Program-made: the position numbers and the translations under genes | Source of the DNA: Christensenella sp. UBA5327 | GTDB taxonomy: Bacteria > Bacillota > Clostridia > Christensenellales > Aristaeellaceae | DNA: 51,551 nt | Reading direction: 5' to 3' | Assembly: GCA_002411105.1 (NCBI GenBank) | Contig: DHQX01000016.1 | Coordinates: 3,772-55,322 of the forward strand | The notes under the pieces: model-generated | What the model saw: the letters and a program-made list of their open reading frames with translations, nothing else | Told to the model about the DNA's origin: nothing | Databases searched by the model: none | In this document: piece after piece, positions 24,108 through 32,429 of the stretch | Layout of the letters: each line of letters begins with the position of its first letter | Numbering within the stretch: position 1 is the first letter of the stretch

Positions 24108-25303
24108 AACATCGTGAGCAGATAATAATAGACAAACGCCAAAACACTGAAGACCGCCAACACCGGCAGGGTCTTTTTTACCAGCGCCGCCAGGCTTGAG
24201 CGGTAGTACTCCGCCACCACCGACAGGCAGATGTGGGCAGGGGAGATCTGGGCTGCCATATAGCCGGTGGACATCAGCAGCACCAACAGCGGCAGGCTGG
24301 GCCCCGCAGCAAAGGCCAGGGGGATGAGGATGGCCACCGTGGCCTGGGCGCCCGCGATGACAGCGCCCACAAACATAATGAGGGCATAGACAAATTCCCC
24401 GGGGATGGGCAGCCCCGCAAACATGCCGGGCAGCCGCCCCAGCACCCCGGAAGCCAGCAGCACCTCTTTGAACACCATGATGATCAGGGTGTTGATGATC
24501 AGCTTCATCTCAAGGGCCGAGCGAAACATGGGCCGAATCTCCGCCCAGGTGAAGCGGTCGACCATGCAGTTGAGGACCAACACCGCCAGCACCACCAGAA
24601 AGATAGGCAGCGGCAGCAACAGAATCAGCACCACCGCAATCAGAATGCTCCACAGGCTGCGAAGCAGGGCCCTAATCGCCTGCCCACGGTCAGGGGTCAT
24701 GGCCTCTCCCTCATGGGTTTTGGGAATTTTGCGCACATAAAATACATAGCCCAGCGCAAACAGCGCCAGCACCATGGGCGTCATGCCCAGCAGGAAGGGG
24801 AGGGCCCCAATGCCAGATAGCTGCAGCGCCAGCAGGATATTGGCATAGGTGGGCAAAAAGGCCTCAGAGATGTGGCGGTAAAAGCTGGATACAAACATGC
24901 GCTCATCCCGTGAGAGCGCCTCCCCCGCCGCCCGGTCCACAATGGGGGCGGCGATGAGCACAGCACCCACCGAGGGCATCATGCCCACCACAAAGGGGGT
25001 GAGCATGGCGTTGATGCGCCGACTGCCAAACACCTGGGTGATGGCCTCCTCCGCCTGCACCAAACGTCTGCGTTTTTCCAGCATCCGCTGCAAAAACGTG
25101 ATGGTGTAAAACGCCAGCACCATGTTGATGGTGCTGGGCCCCAAAAGGCCCCGGTACAAAATGCCCCCCAGGCTTTCAAAAGGGATGCCAAACAGCAAAA
25201 ACCCTGCCGCCGCCGCCAGGGCCATGGACAGGTAAAGCGGTTTTTTAAGCCATATCCCCAGGGCGATGACGGCAAAAATGAGAAGAAGGATCAGCAATTC
25301 CAC
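24104..25303 (-). CDS. DUF401 family integral membrane protein
   Basis: A 399-residue polytopic protein with about ten hydrophobic segments, matching the DUF401 family in length and in the segments TPFVVGMMPSVGAVLIAAPI (about 105-124) and SSFYRHISEAFLPTYANILL (about 140-159). A paired late motif, VGAVIAGAQATVAILIPLAF (about 313-332), is followed by the AAQISPAHICLSVV signature. The domain architecture resembles ion-transporter superfamily permeases such as gluconate carriers; the substrate is unknown. GTG at 25303 is chosen because AGGAGGG lies upstream; the frame from 25390 runs past that site. It overlaps the converging GNAT gene by four bases. Confidence 0.87.
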   Translation of the reverse strand: MELLILLLIFAVIALGIWLKKPLYLSMALAAAAGFLLFGIPFESLGGILYRGLLGPSTINMVLAFYTITFLQRMLEKRRRLVQAEEAITQVFGSRRINAMLTPFVVGMMPSVGAVLIAAPIVDRAAGEALSRDERMFVSSFYRHISEAFLPTYANILLALQLSGIGALPFLLGMTPMVLALFALGYVFYVRKIPKTHEGEAMTPDRGQAIRALLRSLWSILIAVVLILLLPLPIFLVVLAVLVLNCMVDRFTWAEIRPMFRSALEMKLIINTLIIMVFKEVLLASGVLGRLPGMFAGLPIPGEFVYALIMFVGAVIAGAQATVAILIPLAFAAGPSLPLLVLLMSTGYMAAQISPAHICLSVVAEYYRSSLAALVKKTLPVLAVFSVLAFVYYYLLTMF

Positions 25304-25458
25304 GCAAAAGCCCTCCTGTTTGCAATCAATGTACAGGGGACGGGCAAACGCGTCAAGGCTTTTCCCAGGTCGGCATTCCGTTTCTCCCAAGGGGCGTGAG
25401 CTTATGGGCGTCTATCCTCCGGACATCAATGGAATGCAGGAAAAAGCCAGTTCTCCCA

Positions 25459-25487
25459 TTGATGACACCACGGGAGAATGCTATCAT
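25459..25487 (+). promoter_or_regulatory. Possible sigma-A promoter of the EamA gene
   Basis: TTGATG (25459-25464), 17-base spacer, TATCAT (25482-25487). A TTCTCCC/GGGAGAA inverted repeat (25451-25457 and 25472-25478) overlaps it and may be an operator. Confidence 0.5.
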
Positions 25488-25521
25488 GCCCCTGACCGCC
25501 CGCAGGCGGAAGGAGGCAGGC

Positions 25522-26382
25522 ATGGGCAGAGATTTCAGCCAGGGCAAGGGCGCTCTTTTCATCATCCTGGCCAGCGTGGCCTGGAGCTTTGCCGGGGTGC
25601 TGTCCAAGTGGGCGCCCTGGGGGGCCTTTTCCCTGGTGGGCGTCCGGGCGCTGATCACCACGATTGTGCTGGGCATCTACCGCAAAAGCTTCCGCCCGGT
25701 GTTCAATAAAGGCACCTGGCTGGGGGCGATTGGGGTGTCGGTCACTTCCACGCTTTTCATCATCGCCAACAAGCTCACCACCGCCGCCAACGCCATCGTC
25801 CTCCAATATGCCATGCCCATTGTGGTGATCCTGGGCGCCTGGGTTTTCTGGGGGCAGCGGCCGGGCAAGGTGGACATCGCGGCCAGCCTCCTCACCCTGG
25901 GGGGCGTGGTGCTGTGCTTTGTGGGGGGATTTAGCCGGGGGAGCTTATTGGGCGACAGCCTGGCGCTTTTCACCGCCTTCACCTTTGCCCTGGTGTTTTT
26001 TGCCGCCCGGCTGCCAGACACCGACCCCATGAACTACACCTTCCTGGGCAACCTGATCTGCTCGCTGTTTTTGCTGTATATCCCCTTTGACCCGGATTTT
26101 GTCATCAGCCCCCAGGCGGTGGCAAGCGCGCTTGCCATGGGGGTATGCCTGGCGGCGGGCTATGTGTTTTTCACAGCCGGCATGCGCACCCAGGTGCACC
26201 CGGTCACCGCCTCCATCGTGGCCAACGTGGAGCCGGTGCTCAACCCCTTTTGGGCCTTTCTTTTCCTGGGGGAAAACCCGGGCCCCTTTTCCATTGTTGG
26301 CGCTGCCCTGGTCATCCTGAGCGTGACGGTGTACGGGGTGGTGAAGTCCAGGCTCAGCAGGCAGCGGGGAGAGGCTTTGTAA
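25522..26382 (+). CDS. EamA/DMT-family transporter
   Basis: 286 residues, ten predicted transmembrane helices in two repeated EamA halves. The first half runs FIILASVAWSFAGVLSKWA to about LCFVGGF, with the family hallmark NAIVLQYAMPIVVILGAWVF (about 94-113); the second half carries TASIVANVEPVLNPFWAFLF (about 230-249). Drug/metabolite exporters of this kind move amino acids or other small metabolites; the substrate is not predictable. ATG at 25522 follows AAGGAGGCAGGC; longer frames upstream lack any ribosome site. It is followed by a clear terminator. Confidence 0.92.
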   Translation: MGRDFSQGKGALFIILASVAWSFAGVLSKWAPWGAFSLVGVRALITTIVLGIYRKSFRPVFNKGTWLGAIGVSVTSTLFIIANKLTTAANAIVLQYAMPIVVILGAWVFWGQRPGKVDIAASLLTLGGVVLCFVGGFSRGSLLGDSLALFTAFTFALVFFAARLPDTDPMNYTFLGNLICSLFLLYIPFDPDFVISPQAVASALAMGVCLAAGYVFFTAGMRTQVHPVTASIVANVEPVLNPFWAFLFLGENPGPFSIVGAALVILSVTVYGVVKSRLSRQRGEAL

Positions 26383-26405
26383 CACCCCTCCCCGGTCATG
26401 CGTTT

Positions 26406-26428
26406 CGCCCTAAAAAGGGCGTTTTTTT
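26406..26428 (+). terminator. Rho-independent terminator after the EamA gene
   Basis: CGCCC (26406-26410), loop TAAAAA, GGGCG (26417-26421), then seven T. The T-run also forms the stop codon of the converging PfpI gene. Confidence 0.88.
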
Positions 26429-26933
26429 ATTTGCCCAGCTCGTTTAGCAGGGCTTTCATGAAGGCCGGGAGGTCATCGGGGGCCCTGGAGGTGACAAAGC
26501 CCTGGTCCACCACCACCTCGCTGTCCTCCCACTGGGCGCCAGCGTTGGTCAGGTCATCCTTGATGCCGGGGGATGAGGTGACGCGCACGCCCTTCATGAC
26601 CCCCGCCGAGGCGCCCACCCACCCCGCATGGCAGATCATGGCGATGGGCTTGCCGGATTTGTGGAAGGCACGCACCAGATCAAGCGCCTCTTTTTCCCGG
26701 CGCACCTTGTCAGGCGCGTAGCCGCCGGGGATCACCAGGGTGTCGTAGTCCGCTTCCTTCGCTTCCTTGAAGGTGATGTTGGCTCTGGCCGCAAGGCCGG
26801 TCTTGCCCTTGTATTCACCGGTTTTCTCACCGGCCACGTCCACTTTGTAGCCCGCCTCCTGCAGGCGGTAGTAGGGGTAGATAAACTCAAACTCGTCAAA
26901 AATGGGACCGATAAACATCAACGCTTTTTTCAT
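26427..26933 (-). CDS. DJ-1/PfpI family protein (glyoxalase III or deglycase-like)
   Basis: A 168-residue class I glutamine-amidotransferase-like fold. The nucleophile elbow is IAMICHAGW (Cys near 99), the acid site is in ALMFIGPIFDEFEF (about 4-17), and YDTLVIPGGYAPDKVRR (about 63-79) is the standard PfpI strand. Family members act as glyoxalase III, protein deglycase or peptidase; no more specific call is safe. ATG at 26933 is six bases from AAAGGAG; the GTG three bases upstream is too close. It converges on the EamA gene. Confidence 0.9.
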   Translation of the reverse strand: MKKALMFIGPIFDEFEFIYPYYRLQEAGYKVDVAGEKTGEYKGKTGLAARANITFKEAKEADYDTLVIPGGYAPDKVRREKEALDLVRAFHKSGKPIAMICHAGWVGASAGVMKGVRVTSSPGIKDDLTNAGAQWEDSEVVVDQGFVTSRAPDDLPAFMKALLNELGK

Positions 26934-26998
26934 CACGTGCTCCTTTCAAATGCCTGTGGTTTCCGGGCGGATATTCGCCCATAGTCCATATATACCCA

Positions 26999-27027
26999 TT
27001 GCGCAAGCCCGCTGGCTGTGCTAAGGT
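26999..27027 (+). promoter_or_regulatory. Possible ridA promoter sharing a palindromic -35 with the divergent PfpI gene
   Basis: TTGCGC (26999-27004), 17-base spacer, TAAGGT (27022-27027). The palindrome TTGCGCAA (26999-27006) also supplies a minus-strand TTGCGC with TATGGG 17 bases on, so the two genes may have back-to-back promoters. Both -10 elements are weak. Confidence 0.4.
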
Positions 27028-27072
27028 ATCAAGGGTAAAATCGCACTATGCGCAATCATACGGAGGAAAGAC

Positions 27073-27447
27073 ATGAAGCAAATCCACGCCCCCAAAGCCC
27101 CGGCCGCCCTTGGGCCCTATTCAGCCGCCATGGCCACCCAAAACCTGCTGTTCTGCTCGGGACAAACCCCCATTGATCCTGCGACTGGTGAAGTGGTTGC
27201 GGGCGGCATTGAGGAGCAAACCCTGCGCGTCATCCAAAACCTGGAAGCGGTGCTGGAAGCCGCCGGTTCCTCCTTTGAAAAGGTCATCAAAACCACCTGC
27301 TTCCTGCAGGACATGGGCGACTTCGCCGCCTTCAACGCCATCTATGGCAAGTATTTTGTCTCAAAGCCCGCCCGCTCCACCGTGGCGGTCAGAACCCTGC
27401 CCAAAAACGCGCTGGTGGAGATTGAGCTGATCGCCGAACTGGGCTGA
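27073..27447 (+). CDS. ridA: RidA family reactive-intermediate deaminase
   Basis: A 124-residue YjgF/YER057c/UK114 protein. It forms trimers that hydrolyse 2-aminoacrylate and similar enamine/imine intermediates made by PLP enzymes, protecting those enzymes. Conserved segments are ALGPYSAAM (about 12-20), FCSGQTPIDPATGEVV (about 27-42), KTTCFLQDMGDFAAFN (about 75-90) and PARSTVAVRTLPKNALVEIE (about 101-120) with the substrate-binding arginine and final glutamate. GGAGG precedes the ATG by six bases. It is monocistronic with a terminator. Confidence 0.94.
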   Translation: MKQIHAPKAPAALGPYSAAMATQNLLFCSGQTPIDPATGEVVAGGIEEQTLRVIQNLEAVLEAAGSSFEKVIKTTCFLQDMGDFAAFNAIYGKYFVSKPARSTVAVRTLPKNALVEIELIAELG

Positions 27448-27465
27448 TCTCCTGCCAGATCAAGG

Positions 27466-27498
27466 AAAAAGGCTGCCGCAAAGTCGACAGCCTTTTTT
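27466..27498. terminator. Bidirectional terminator between ridA and the phosphofructokinase gene
   Basis: AAAAAGGCTG (27466-27475) pairs with CAGCCTTTTT (27488-27497) across a 12-base loop. The A-rich left arm gives a T-run on the minus strand, so both converging genes can use it. Confidence 0.85.
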
Positions 27499-27535
27499 GA
27501 TATGCCGGTTTGGGACATTTCAGCCGCACCCGCAG

Positions 27536-28813
27536 TTAAAAGCCCTGGGGCACATAGGCTGGCAGCACCCGCGCCACCTCCGTATAGTCCAGCCTGGCAA
27601 AGCGCAAAAGGCCATTTTCGCATTCATAGGGGGCCACGCAGCCGCCAATGAGCGGTGTCCCATAGCGGATGAAAGCATCAGTCACATCGGTGCCGCCCTT
27701 TGCCACCCAGTCCTCTGGCAATTTGCGGGCGGCGTTGGCCATTTTGGCAAGGGGCACCTGGTCATAGCGCACCTGGTAGGGGCTATCCGACACCCTGAGG
27801 ATGGTGGCCATCACGCCGCTGCTGCCCGCCAGCGCCAGCTTGACTGCCTCCTGCCCCAGGCGCCTGGCCTCCTCCCGGTCCACCTGGGAGGCATCCAGCG
27901 AGCAGCAGCGCTGCAGCACCCCCGGCACCTGGCCTGTGGCCTGGCCCCGGGCGGCAAGCTTCCGGCTGTTTAAGAGGTTCACCACCGTCTGCATGGCCGT
28001 GGTGCGGCTGGCGCCATACTCCACATGGCCAAAGCCGTCCACCTTGTGGCTGTCGGCGTCGGTCATCAGGCTTTCAGACACCACGGCGATCACCCGGCCC
28101 CAGCGCTTGAGGCCGTCGTTGATCAAATCGCACACCGCCTCCGCCGTATGCCCGGCCTCTGGCAAAAACATCATGAGCGGCAACTCCCGGTTGGGGTCGC
28201 CCAACCTTGCCGCTGCGGTGATAAAGCCGGAATCCCGCCCCATGGCCTGCAGCACGCTCACGCACTCAGAGGGCGCCATGGCCCGGTTCTCCTCCCCCAC
28301 GTTGCGGATGAGGTTGGCCCAGTACCGGGCGCAGGAGCCGTAGCCGGGCGTATGGTCAATGAGGGTGCGCTGGGCATCCCCCAGGTCGTTGTCAATGGTC
28401 TTGGGCACACCCACCACCTTCAGGTCATAATCCATCTCCCGGGCCAGGCGCTCCACCTTGTCCGCGGTGTCCATGGAGTCGTTGCCGCCGATATAGAAGA
28501 AATAGCCCACATCATGGGCGCGCATCACCTCAACAATGCGGCGATAATCCGCCTCGTAGCTGTCCTTTAGCTTATACCGGCAGGAGCCCGCGGCCGCAGC
28601 CGGGGTCTGCATCAGGAGGCCCAGCTCCGCCTTGTCCTGGTTGCCCAGGTCAAACAGATGCTCCATCAAGACCCCTTCAATGCCGTGATGGGCGGCCAGC
28701 ACCTTGCCCACCTGCCCGCTTTCAAGGCAGGCCTCCGCCACCCCCAACAGCGAGGCGTTAATCACCGGCGAGGGCCCGCCGGACTGAGCCACCAGGGCGT
28801 TGCGCTTTGACAT
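27536..28813 (-). CDS. pfp: 6-phosphofructokinase, pyrophosphate-dependent type
   Basis: A 425-residue phosphofructokinase phosphorylating (reversibly if PPi is used) fructose-6-phosphate. The donor is read from two positions: PKTIDND (about 135-141) has the lysine typical of PPi enzymes where ATP enzymes have glycine, and the nucleotide loop IGGNDSMDT (about 107-115) lacks the GGDGS of ATP enzymes. The usual PPi form is GGDDS, so the Asn is a variant. MGRDSGFI and the late YECENGLLRFARLDY segments are also typical of the long form. ATG at 28813 is nine bases from GGGGGAGG. It lies downstream of an ABC exporter in the same direction. Confidence 0.9.
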   Translation of the reverse strand: MSKRNALVAQSGGPSPVINASLLGVAEACLESGQVGKVLAAHHGIEGVLMEHLFDLGNQDKAELGLLMQTPAAAAGSCRYKLKDSYEADYRRIVEVMRAHDVGYFFYIGGNDSMDTADKVERLAREMDYDLKVVGVPKTIDNDLGDAQRTLIDHTPGYGSCARYWANLIRNVGEENRAMAPSECVSVLQAMGRDSGFITAAARLGDPNRELPLMMFLPEAGHTAEAVCDLINDGLKRWGRVIAVVSESLMTDADSHKVDGFGHVEYGASRTTAMQTVVNLLNSRKLAARGQATGQVPGVLQRCCSLDASQVDREEARRLGQEAVKLALAGSSGVMATILRVSDSPYQVRYDQVPLAKMANAARKLPEDWVAKGGTDVTDAFIRYGTPLIGGCVAPYECENGLLRFARLDYTEVARVLPAYVPQGF

Positions 28814-28879
28814 CCCGTTCATCCTCCCCCATTGTGCTGGGGATAATGTATCACGCCGGGGCCTATATCTCAAACCCAT

Positions 28880-29659
28880 CTATTGCAGCAGTTTCTCATA
28901 GCTGAATCGGCGCATGGCCCGGCTGAGCAGGAATAGGGCCAGGGCCATCGCCGCAAGGCCCAGGGCCAGCAGCAGCCAAACGCTCAACACCAGTACACCG
29001 GTGAACTGCCCCGCCGCCAGCATCACCAGGGGCAACACCATAAAGCCCCCCGCCTGCTGGGCCTCCATCACGCTTTTAGCCTTGGCGGACAGGCGCACAA
29101 TCAGCGTGATGGCAATCAGCGAAAGGGCCGGGGCCATCAGCAGCAAAACCACCAGCCAGTTCAGGTTGGGCCACACAAAAACGCCCTTGAGCAGCCAGAT
29201 CAATAGCTCCATCACCACCAGCATCAACCCGAAGGACAGGGCCGACACCAGCATGCCCAGGGCAAAAGCGGCCAGCACCTTGGCGCGGAAGATTTCCTTC
29301 AGGCTAAGGGGGCTATACAGCAGGGTTTCCAGGGTCTGCTTTTCCTTTTCCCCCACAAAGGCGCTGGCCGCCATCACCGAGGAGGCCATCACCGGGATCA
29401 GCAGGAAAAACACGGGGATTAGGTAGTTGATCACCAGGCTCAGCTCCCTTTGCCCAAGCCCCGCAAGGCCAGGGATTTTATCCAGCAGCCGCCCCAGCTC
29501 CCCCATCTCCTCGGGCAAAAAATGCGAGACCAGCACAAAGGCGCTGGGCAGCACCACCGCCAGAACGATGGGAACAATCAAAATCATGGCAAACAGCTGC
29601 CGGTTGGCGGTAATGCCCCTCAGGTCCTTGATGACGATGGCTTTTAGCGCGTTTTTCAT
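28880..29659 (-). CDS. ABC-2 type exporter permease
   Basis: A 259-residue membrane protein with six hydrophobic segments. The N-terminal FAMILIVPIVLAVVLPSAFV and the central SAFVGEKEKQTLETLLYSPL (about 99-118), a coupling segment of ABC-2/NatB-like permeases, are diagnostic. It overlaps the end of the ATPase gene by four bases (ATGA), so the two proteins are co-translated and form one exporter. The substrate is unknown; context (XRE regulator first in the operon) suggests control by a stress or peptide signal. Confidence 0.9.
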   Translation of the reverse strand: MKNALKAIVIKDLRGITANRQLFAMILIVPIVLAVVLPSAFVLVSHFLPEEMGELGRLLDKIPGLAGLGQRELSLVINYLIPVFFLLIPVMASSVMAASAFVGEKEKQTLETLLYSPLSLKEIFRAKVLAAFALGMLVSALSFGLMLVVMELLIWLLKGVFVWPNLNWLVVLLLMAPALSLIAITLIVRLSAKAKSVMEAQQAGGFMVLPLVMLAAGQFTGVLVLSVWLLLALGLAAMALALFLLSRAMRRFSYEKLLQ

Positions 29660-30567
29660 GGTTGCGCCTCCTGGCCCCCGGTGAGGGCAAAATAAATATC
29701 CTCCAGCGAGGGTTTGATGGGGGTCACCTGGTACACATCCCCGCCCGAGCGCACCACCTGGCGGATGAGGGCTGGGATCTCCGCCTCAGACTGCAGCGCC
29801 AGCTCATAAAGCCCCTCCGCCACCCGGGTGTGGGCGCTGCCCTCCGGCATCCCGCTGGCTCTGATCATCAGCCGAAGCCCCGGCAGCACCCGCTCCCGCA
29901 GGGCTTCCAGGCTCCCCTGTGCCATCAGCTCCCCATTGCTGATCAGCCCATATTGGCTGCAAACCTCCTGGGCATAGCGCAGCTGGTGGGTGCACAAAAA
30001 CACCGTGGTGCCCTCCTCCCGGGCCAGGGTACGGATGATGCGGTTCACATGCAGCGTGCTCTCCGGGTCCAGCCCTGAGGTGGGCTCATCCAGAAACAGC
30101 ATCCGGGGCCGGTGCATCAGCGCCCGGGCCAGGGAAAGGCGCTGGCGCATGCCGGTGGAATAGGTGCCAAGCGGCCTGTCCTGGGCGTCCTCCAGGTGCA
30201 TCTGGCCCATCAGATCCAAAGCCCTTTCCCTGGCCTCCTCCTGGCTTAAACCAAAGACCTCGCCAAAAAAGCGCAGGTTTTCTGTGCCCGTCAGGTGGTC
30301 ATACATCTGGGCATGCTCAGTGACCACGCCAGAGAGGGCATGCAGCGCCTCCACCTGGGTGACCGGGTCCAGGCCCATCACCCGGCTTTGGCCCCCGCTT
30401 GGCGCCAGCAGCCCCGTGAGCAGCTTCACCGCCGTGGTCTTGCCCGCCCCATTGGGACCGAGAAAGCCAAACACCTCCCCTTCCCCCAGGCTCAAATCCA
30501 AGTCCCGCACGGCTTCCTTGCCGCCGGGGTAAGTTTTGCTGAGTTTCTCTGTGATAATGGCCTGCAT
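29656..30567 (-). CDS. ABC transporter ATP-binding protein (exporter type)
   Basis: A 303-residue ATPase. Walker A is GPNGAGKTT (about 38-46), the signature is YSTGMRQRLSLARAL (about 134-148), Walker B is RMLFLDEPTSGLD (about 152-164) and the switch histidine follows in FLCTHQ. The C-terminal 80 residues after the nucleotide-binding domain are the extension typical of DrrA/NatA-like proteins. The gene begins one base after the XRE regulator stop and overlaps the permease gene: a three-gene regulator-ATPase-permease operon. Confidence 0.93.
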   Translation of the reverse strand: MQAIITEKLSKTYPGGKEAVRDLDLSLGEGEVFGFLGPNGAGKTTAVKLLTGLLAPSGGQSRVMGLDPVTQVEALHALSGVVTEHAQMYDHLTGTENLRFFGEVFGLSQEEARERALDLMGQMHLEDAQDRPLGTYSTGMRQRLSLARALMHRPRMLFLDEPTSGLDPESTLHVNRIIRTLAREEGTTVFLCTHQLRYAQEVCSQYGLISNGELMAQGSLEALRERVLPGLRLMIRASGMPEGSAHTRVAEGLYELALQSEAEIPALIRQVVRSGGDVYQVTPIKPSLEDIYFALTGGQEAQP

Positions 30568-30568
30568 C

Positions 30569-31684
30569 TTAGCCGTCCTCGTTTTCTCTCAGTTTCCGCA
30601 AAATACTCTGACATCGGGGCTCCTTCAGCAGCGGCGCAAAGGCGGGCTGCTCCGCCACCGCCCGGGTCAGATCCCGGCGGATGCCCGCCTCCCCCCGGGG
30701 GGCCAGGTTGCCCAGGGGCAGGGCCTCCTCCAGCCACGGGGACACCTCATCAAAATAGGCATCCCCCCGCATCTTCAAGGGGTAGATATCCCCTGTCGCC
30801 AGCGCCGCATACTCCTCCAGCATAAAAAGCGCCTCCTCCCGGCGCCCCAGTCCCATCTGCCCCTGGGCCGCCGCCAGGTAAAAACCAAACAGCTGGCCAG
30901 GGTGCAGGCGCTTTAACTCAAAGCTTTCAATCAGCGTTAAAGCCCTCGTGAGGGTTTCATCAAAGCGCGCCGGGTTTTGGACGGATATCTCCAGATAGGC
31001 GGTCAGGCTTCCCACCAGCGCAAACGCATGCTGATAGAGGCTGGCTTGCATCACCCGGTTGGCCCGGGCCGTGTCCCCAGTCAGGCGGCACGCCAGGGCC
31101 AGCAGGGTTTCGGGCGAGGAAAGCACCGGCTCCGCCTGCCCCAAAAGGGCCACCACCTCCTGGGGCTGGCCCAGGGCCAGCAGGCACAGCGCCTCCATGT
31201 TCAGCGCCTGCTTGGCCAGCGCCTCATCCCCGCTGTGGGTTTTGACGCGGATAAACAGCGCCATCGCCTCCCGGATGATGCCGGAGGGGGCCTTTGGCCC
31301 CTCGGCCAGCATGTGGTGGTTGAGCATCAACAAGCCCATGAAACAAAGCAGCTCAAAGCAGGCGTAATACTCCTTGCACTTCAGCCGGCATTCCTCCATC
31401 ACCTCGTCAAAGGGACGCTTCGAAAAATCCGCCGCCAGCTGATGATACAGCGCCCGGATGTCCTCTCTTGACAGGTGGGGCGCATAGCCCATCAATTCAT
31501 CCAGGCTGATGGCAAAAAGCGCCGCCAGCCGGGGCAAGAGCACCGCGTCCGGATAGCTCTGCCCGGTCTCCCACTTGGAAACGGCGGCTTTGCTCACACC
31601 CAGGTGCCGGGCAACGTCGCTTTGCGTCCAGCCCTGCTTTCTGCGCTCCCGGGCGATGACCTTGGCCATGTGGATATCCTGCAT
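30569..31684 (-). CDS. XRE-family regulator with a TPR-like C-terminal domain
   Basis: 371 residues. The N-terminal HTH_3 domain (about 7-65) is clear: IARERRKQGWTQSDVARHLG, then VSKAAVSKWETGQSYPD and AISLDELMGY. The remaining 300 residues are helical and Leu/Ala-rich, with repeated hairpins like a tetratricopeptide domain, the layout of peptide- or partner-sensing regulators. It is the first gene of the exporter operon and very probably binds its own promoter, where an operator lies between -35 and -10. ATG at 31684 with AGGAGGGGAGCAGC upstream. Confidence 0.9.
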   Translation of the reverse strand: MQDIHMAKVIARERRKQGWTQSDVARHLGVSKAAVSKWETGQSYPDAVLLPRLAALFAISLDELMGYAPHLSREDIRALYHQLAADFSKRPFDEVMEECRLKCKEYYACFELLCFMGLLMLNHHMLAEGPKAPSGIIREAMALFIRVKTHSGDEALAKQALNMEALCLLALGQPQEVVALLGQAEPVLSSPETLLALACRLTGDTARANRVMQASLYQHAFALVGSLTAYLEISVQNPARFDETLTRALTLIESFELKRLHPGQLFGFYLAAAQGQMGLGRREEALFMLEEYAALATGDIYPLKMRGDAYFDEVSPWLEEALPLGNLAPRGEAGIRRDLTRAVAEQPAFAPLLKEPRCQSILRKLRENEDG

Positions 31685-31704
31685 GCTGCTCCCCTCCTGC
31701 TGTC

Positions 31705-31773
31705 ACGATATCAGTTGACCCAGTCAACCGTCAAGCGACTTGCGGTTGACCAGGGCGGGGTTAAATCAACCGC
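31705..31773 (-). promoter_or_regulatory. XRE operon promoter with GTTGAC operator cluster
   Basis: Minus strand TTGACG (31729-31734) and TATCGT (31705-31710), 18 bases apart. The spacer holds a perfect palindrome GTTGACCCAGTCAAC (31714-31728). Further half-sites follow upstream: GCGGTTGA (31742-31749) faces TCAACCGC (31766-31773), and GTCAACCG faces CGGTTGAC (31723-31730 and 31743-31750). Four half-sites in 60 bases, one pair inside the promoter, fit autorepression by the XRE protein. A separate inverted repeat, ATCTCGG/CCGAGAT, lies at 31818-31842. Confidence 0.7.
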
Positions 31774-31946
31774 GCATGCCAAAAGAATAAAACGCTTCAT
31801 GCCAATAATGCATCACGATCTCGGATACAACAACACCGAGATTGATACCGTTTGATTATCTCTCCGCCGGTTTTGCCGCTTGCGGGATAAATGGTGGAAA
31901 TCGGTTCCGGCCGCTTTTATCGGTAGAAATGTTGCTACATTGTCGG

Positions 31947-31952
31947 TATAAT
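31947..31952 (+). promoter_or_regulatory. Possible -10 element for the 31986 GNAT gene
   Basis: TATAAT, 34 bases before the start codon; no acceptable -35 at 16-18 bases. Confidence 0.35.
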
Positions 31953-31985
31953 AGATGGTGTGAGATATGTATCTGTGGGTAGATT

Positions 31986-32429
31986 ATGAAAATTTTGATT
32001 TGCAACGATAAAAACTGGCTGTTCTCGGACGAGGCATTCTCGATCTATTCGGCCTGCATATATCAGCCTACATACGAAAAGTACAAAGAACAAATGGAGC
32101 GCTTTATTTCCAATCCATCTGTCAAGATATTTGTTTGTGAATCAAAAAGCATAAAAGAAGGAATGTTCATTCTGGAGCAATCTGGAGCTGTCCCGGAGAT
32201 TATTGCAATAGCTGTATCCAATAAGCGTCGCCATCACGGAATCGGAAGAAAAATGATCTTTCAGGTGATGAAATCCCAACAATTGGATAGAATTCAGGCA
32301 CAGACAGACGATGATGCAATAGGCTTTTATCGCAAATGTGGCTTTACTGAGGAACGGGTCCTCAAAGAGTTCCCCGATGGCGTTTCGGTTCGCTATCTCT
32401 GTGAATTGCGAAAGGATCGTCAGGCATAA
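31986..32429 (+). CDS. GNAT family N-acetyltransferase
   Basis: 147 residues. The acetyl-CoA motif is EIIAIAVSNKRRHHGIGRKM (about 71-90) with the R-x-x-G-x-G pattern, and DDAIGFYRKCGFTEE (about 109-123) is motif B. The N-terminal half (CNDKNWLFSDEAFSIYSACI) is less typical. The substrate is unknown. The gene is distinctly more AT-rich than its neighbours and has only a weak ribosome site (GTGGGT), both consistent with recent acquisition. It is divergent from the XRE operon. Confidence 0.83.
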   Translation: MKILICNDKNWLFSDEAFSIYSACIYQPTYEKYKEQMERFISNPSVKIFVCESKSIKEGMFILEQSGAVPEIIAIAVSNKRRHHGIGRKMIFQVMKSQQLDRIQAQTDDDAIGFYRKCGFTEERVLKEFPDGVSVRYLCELRKDRQA

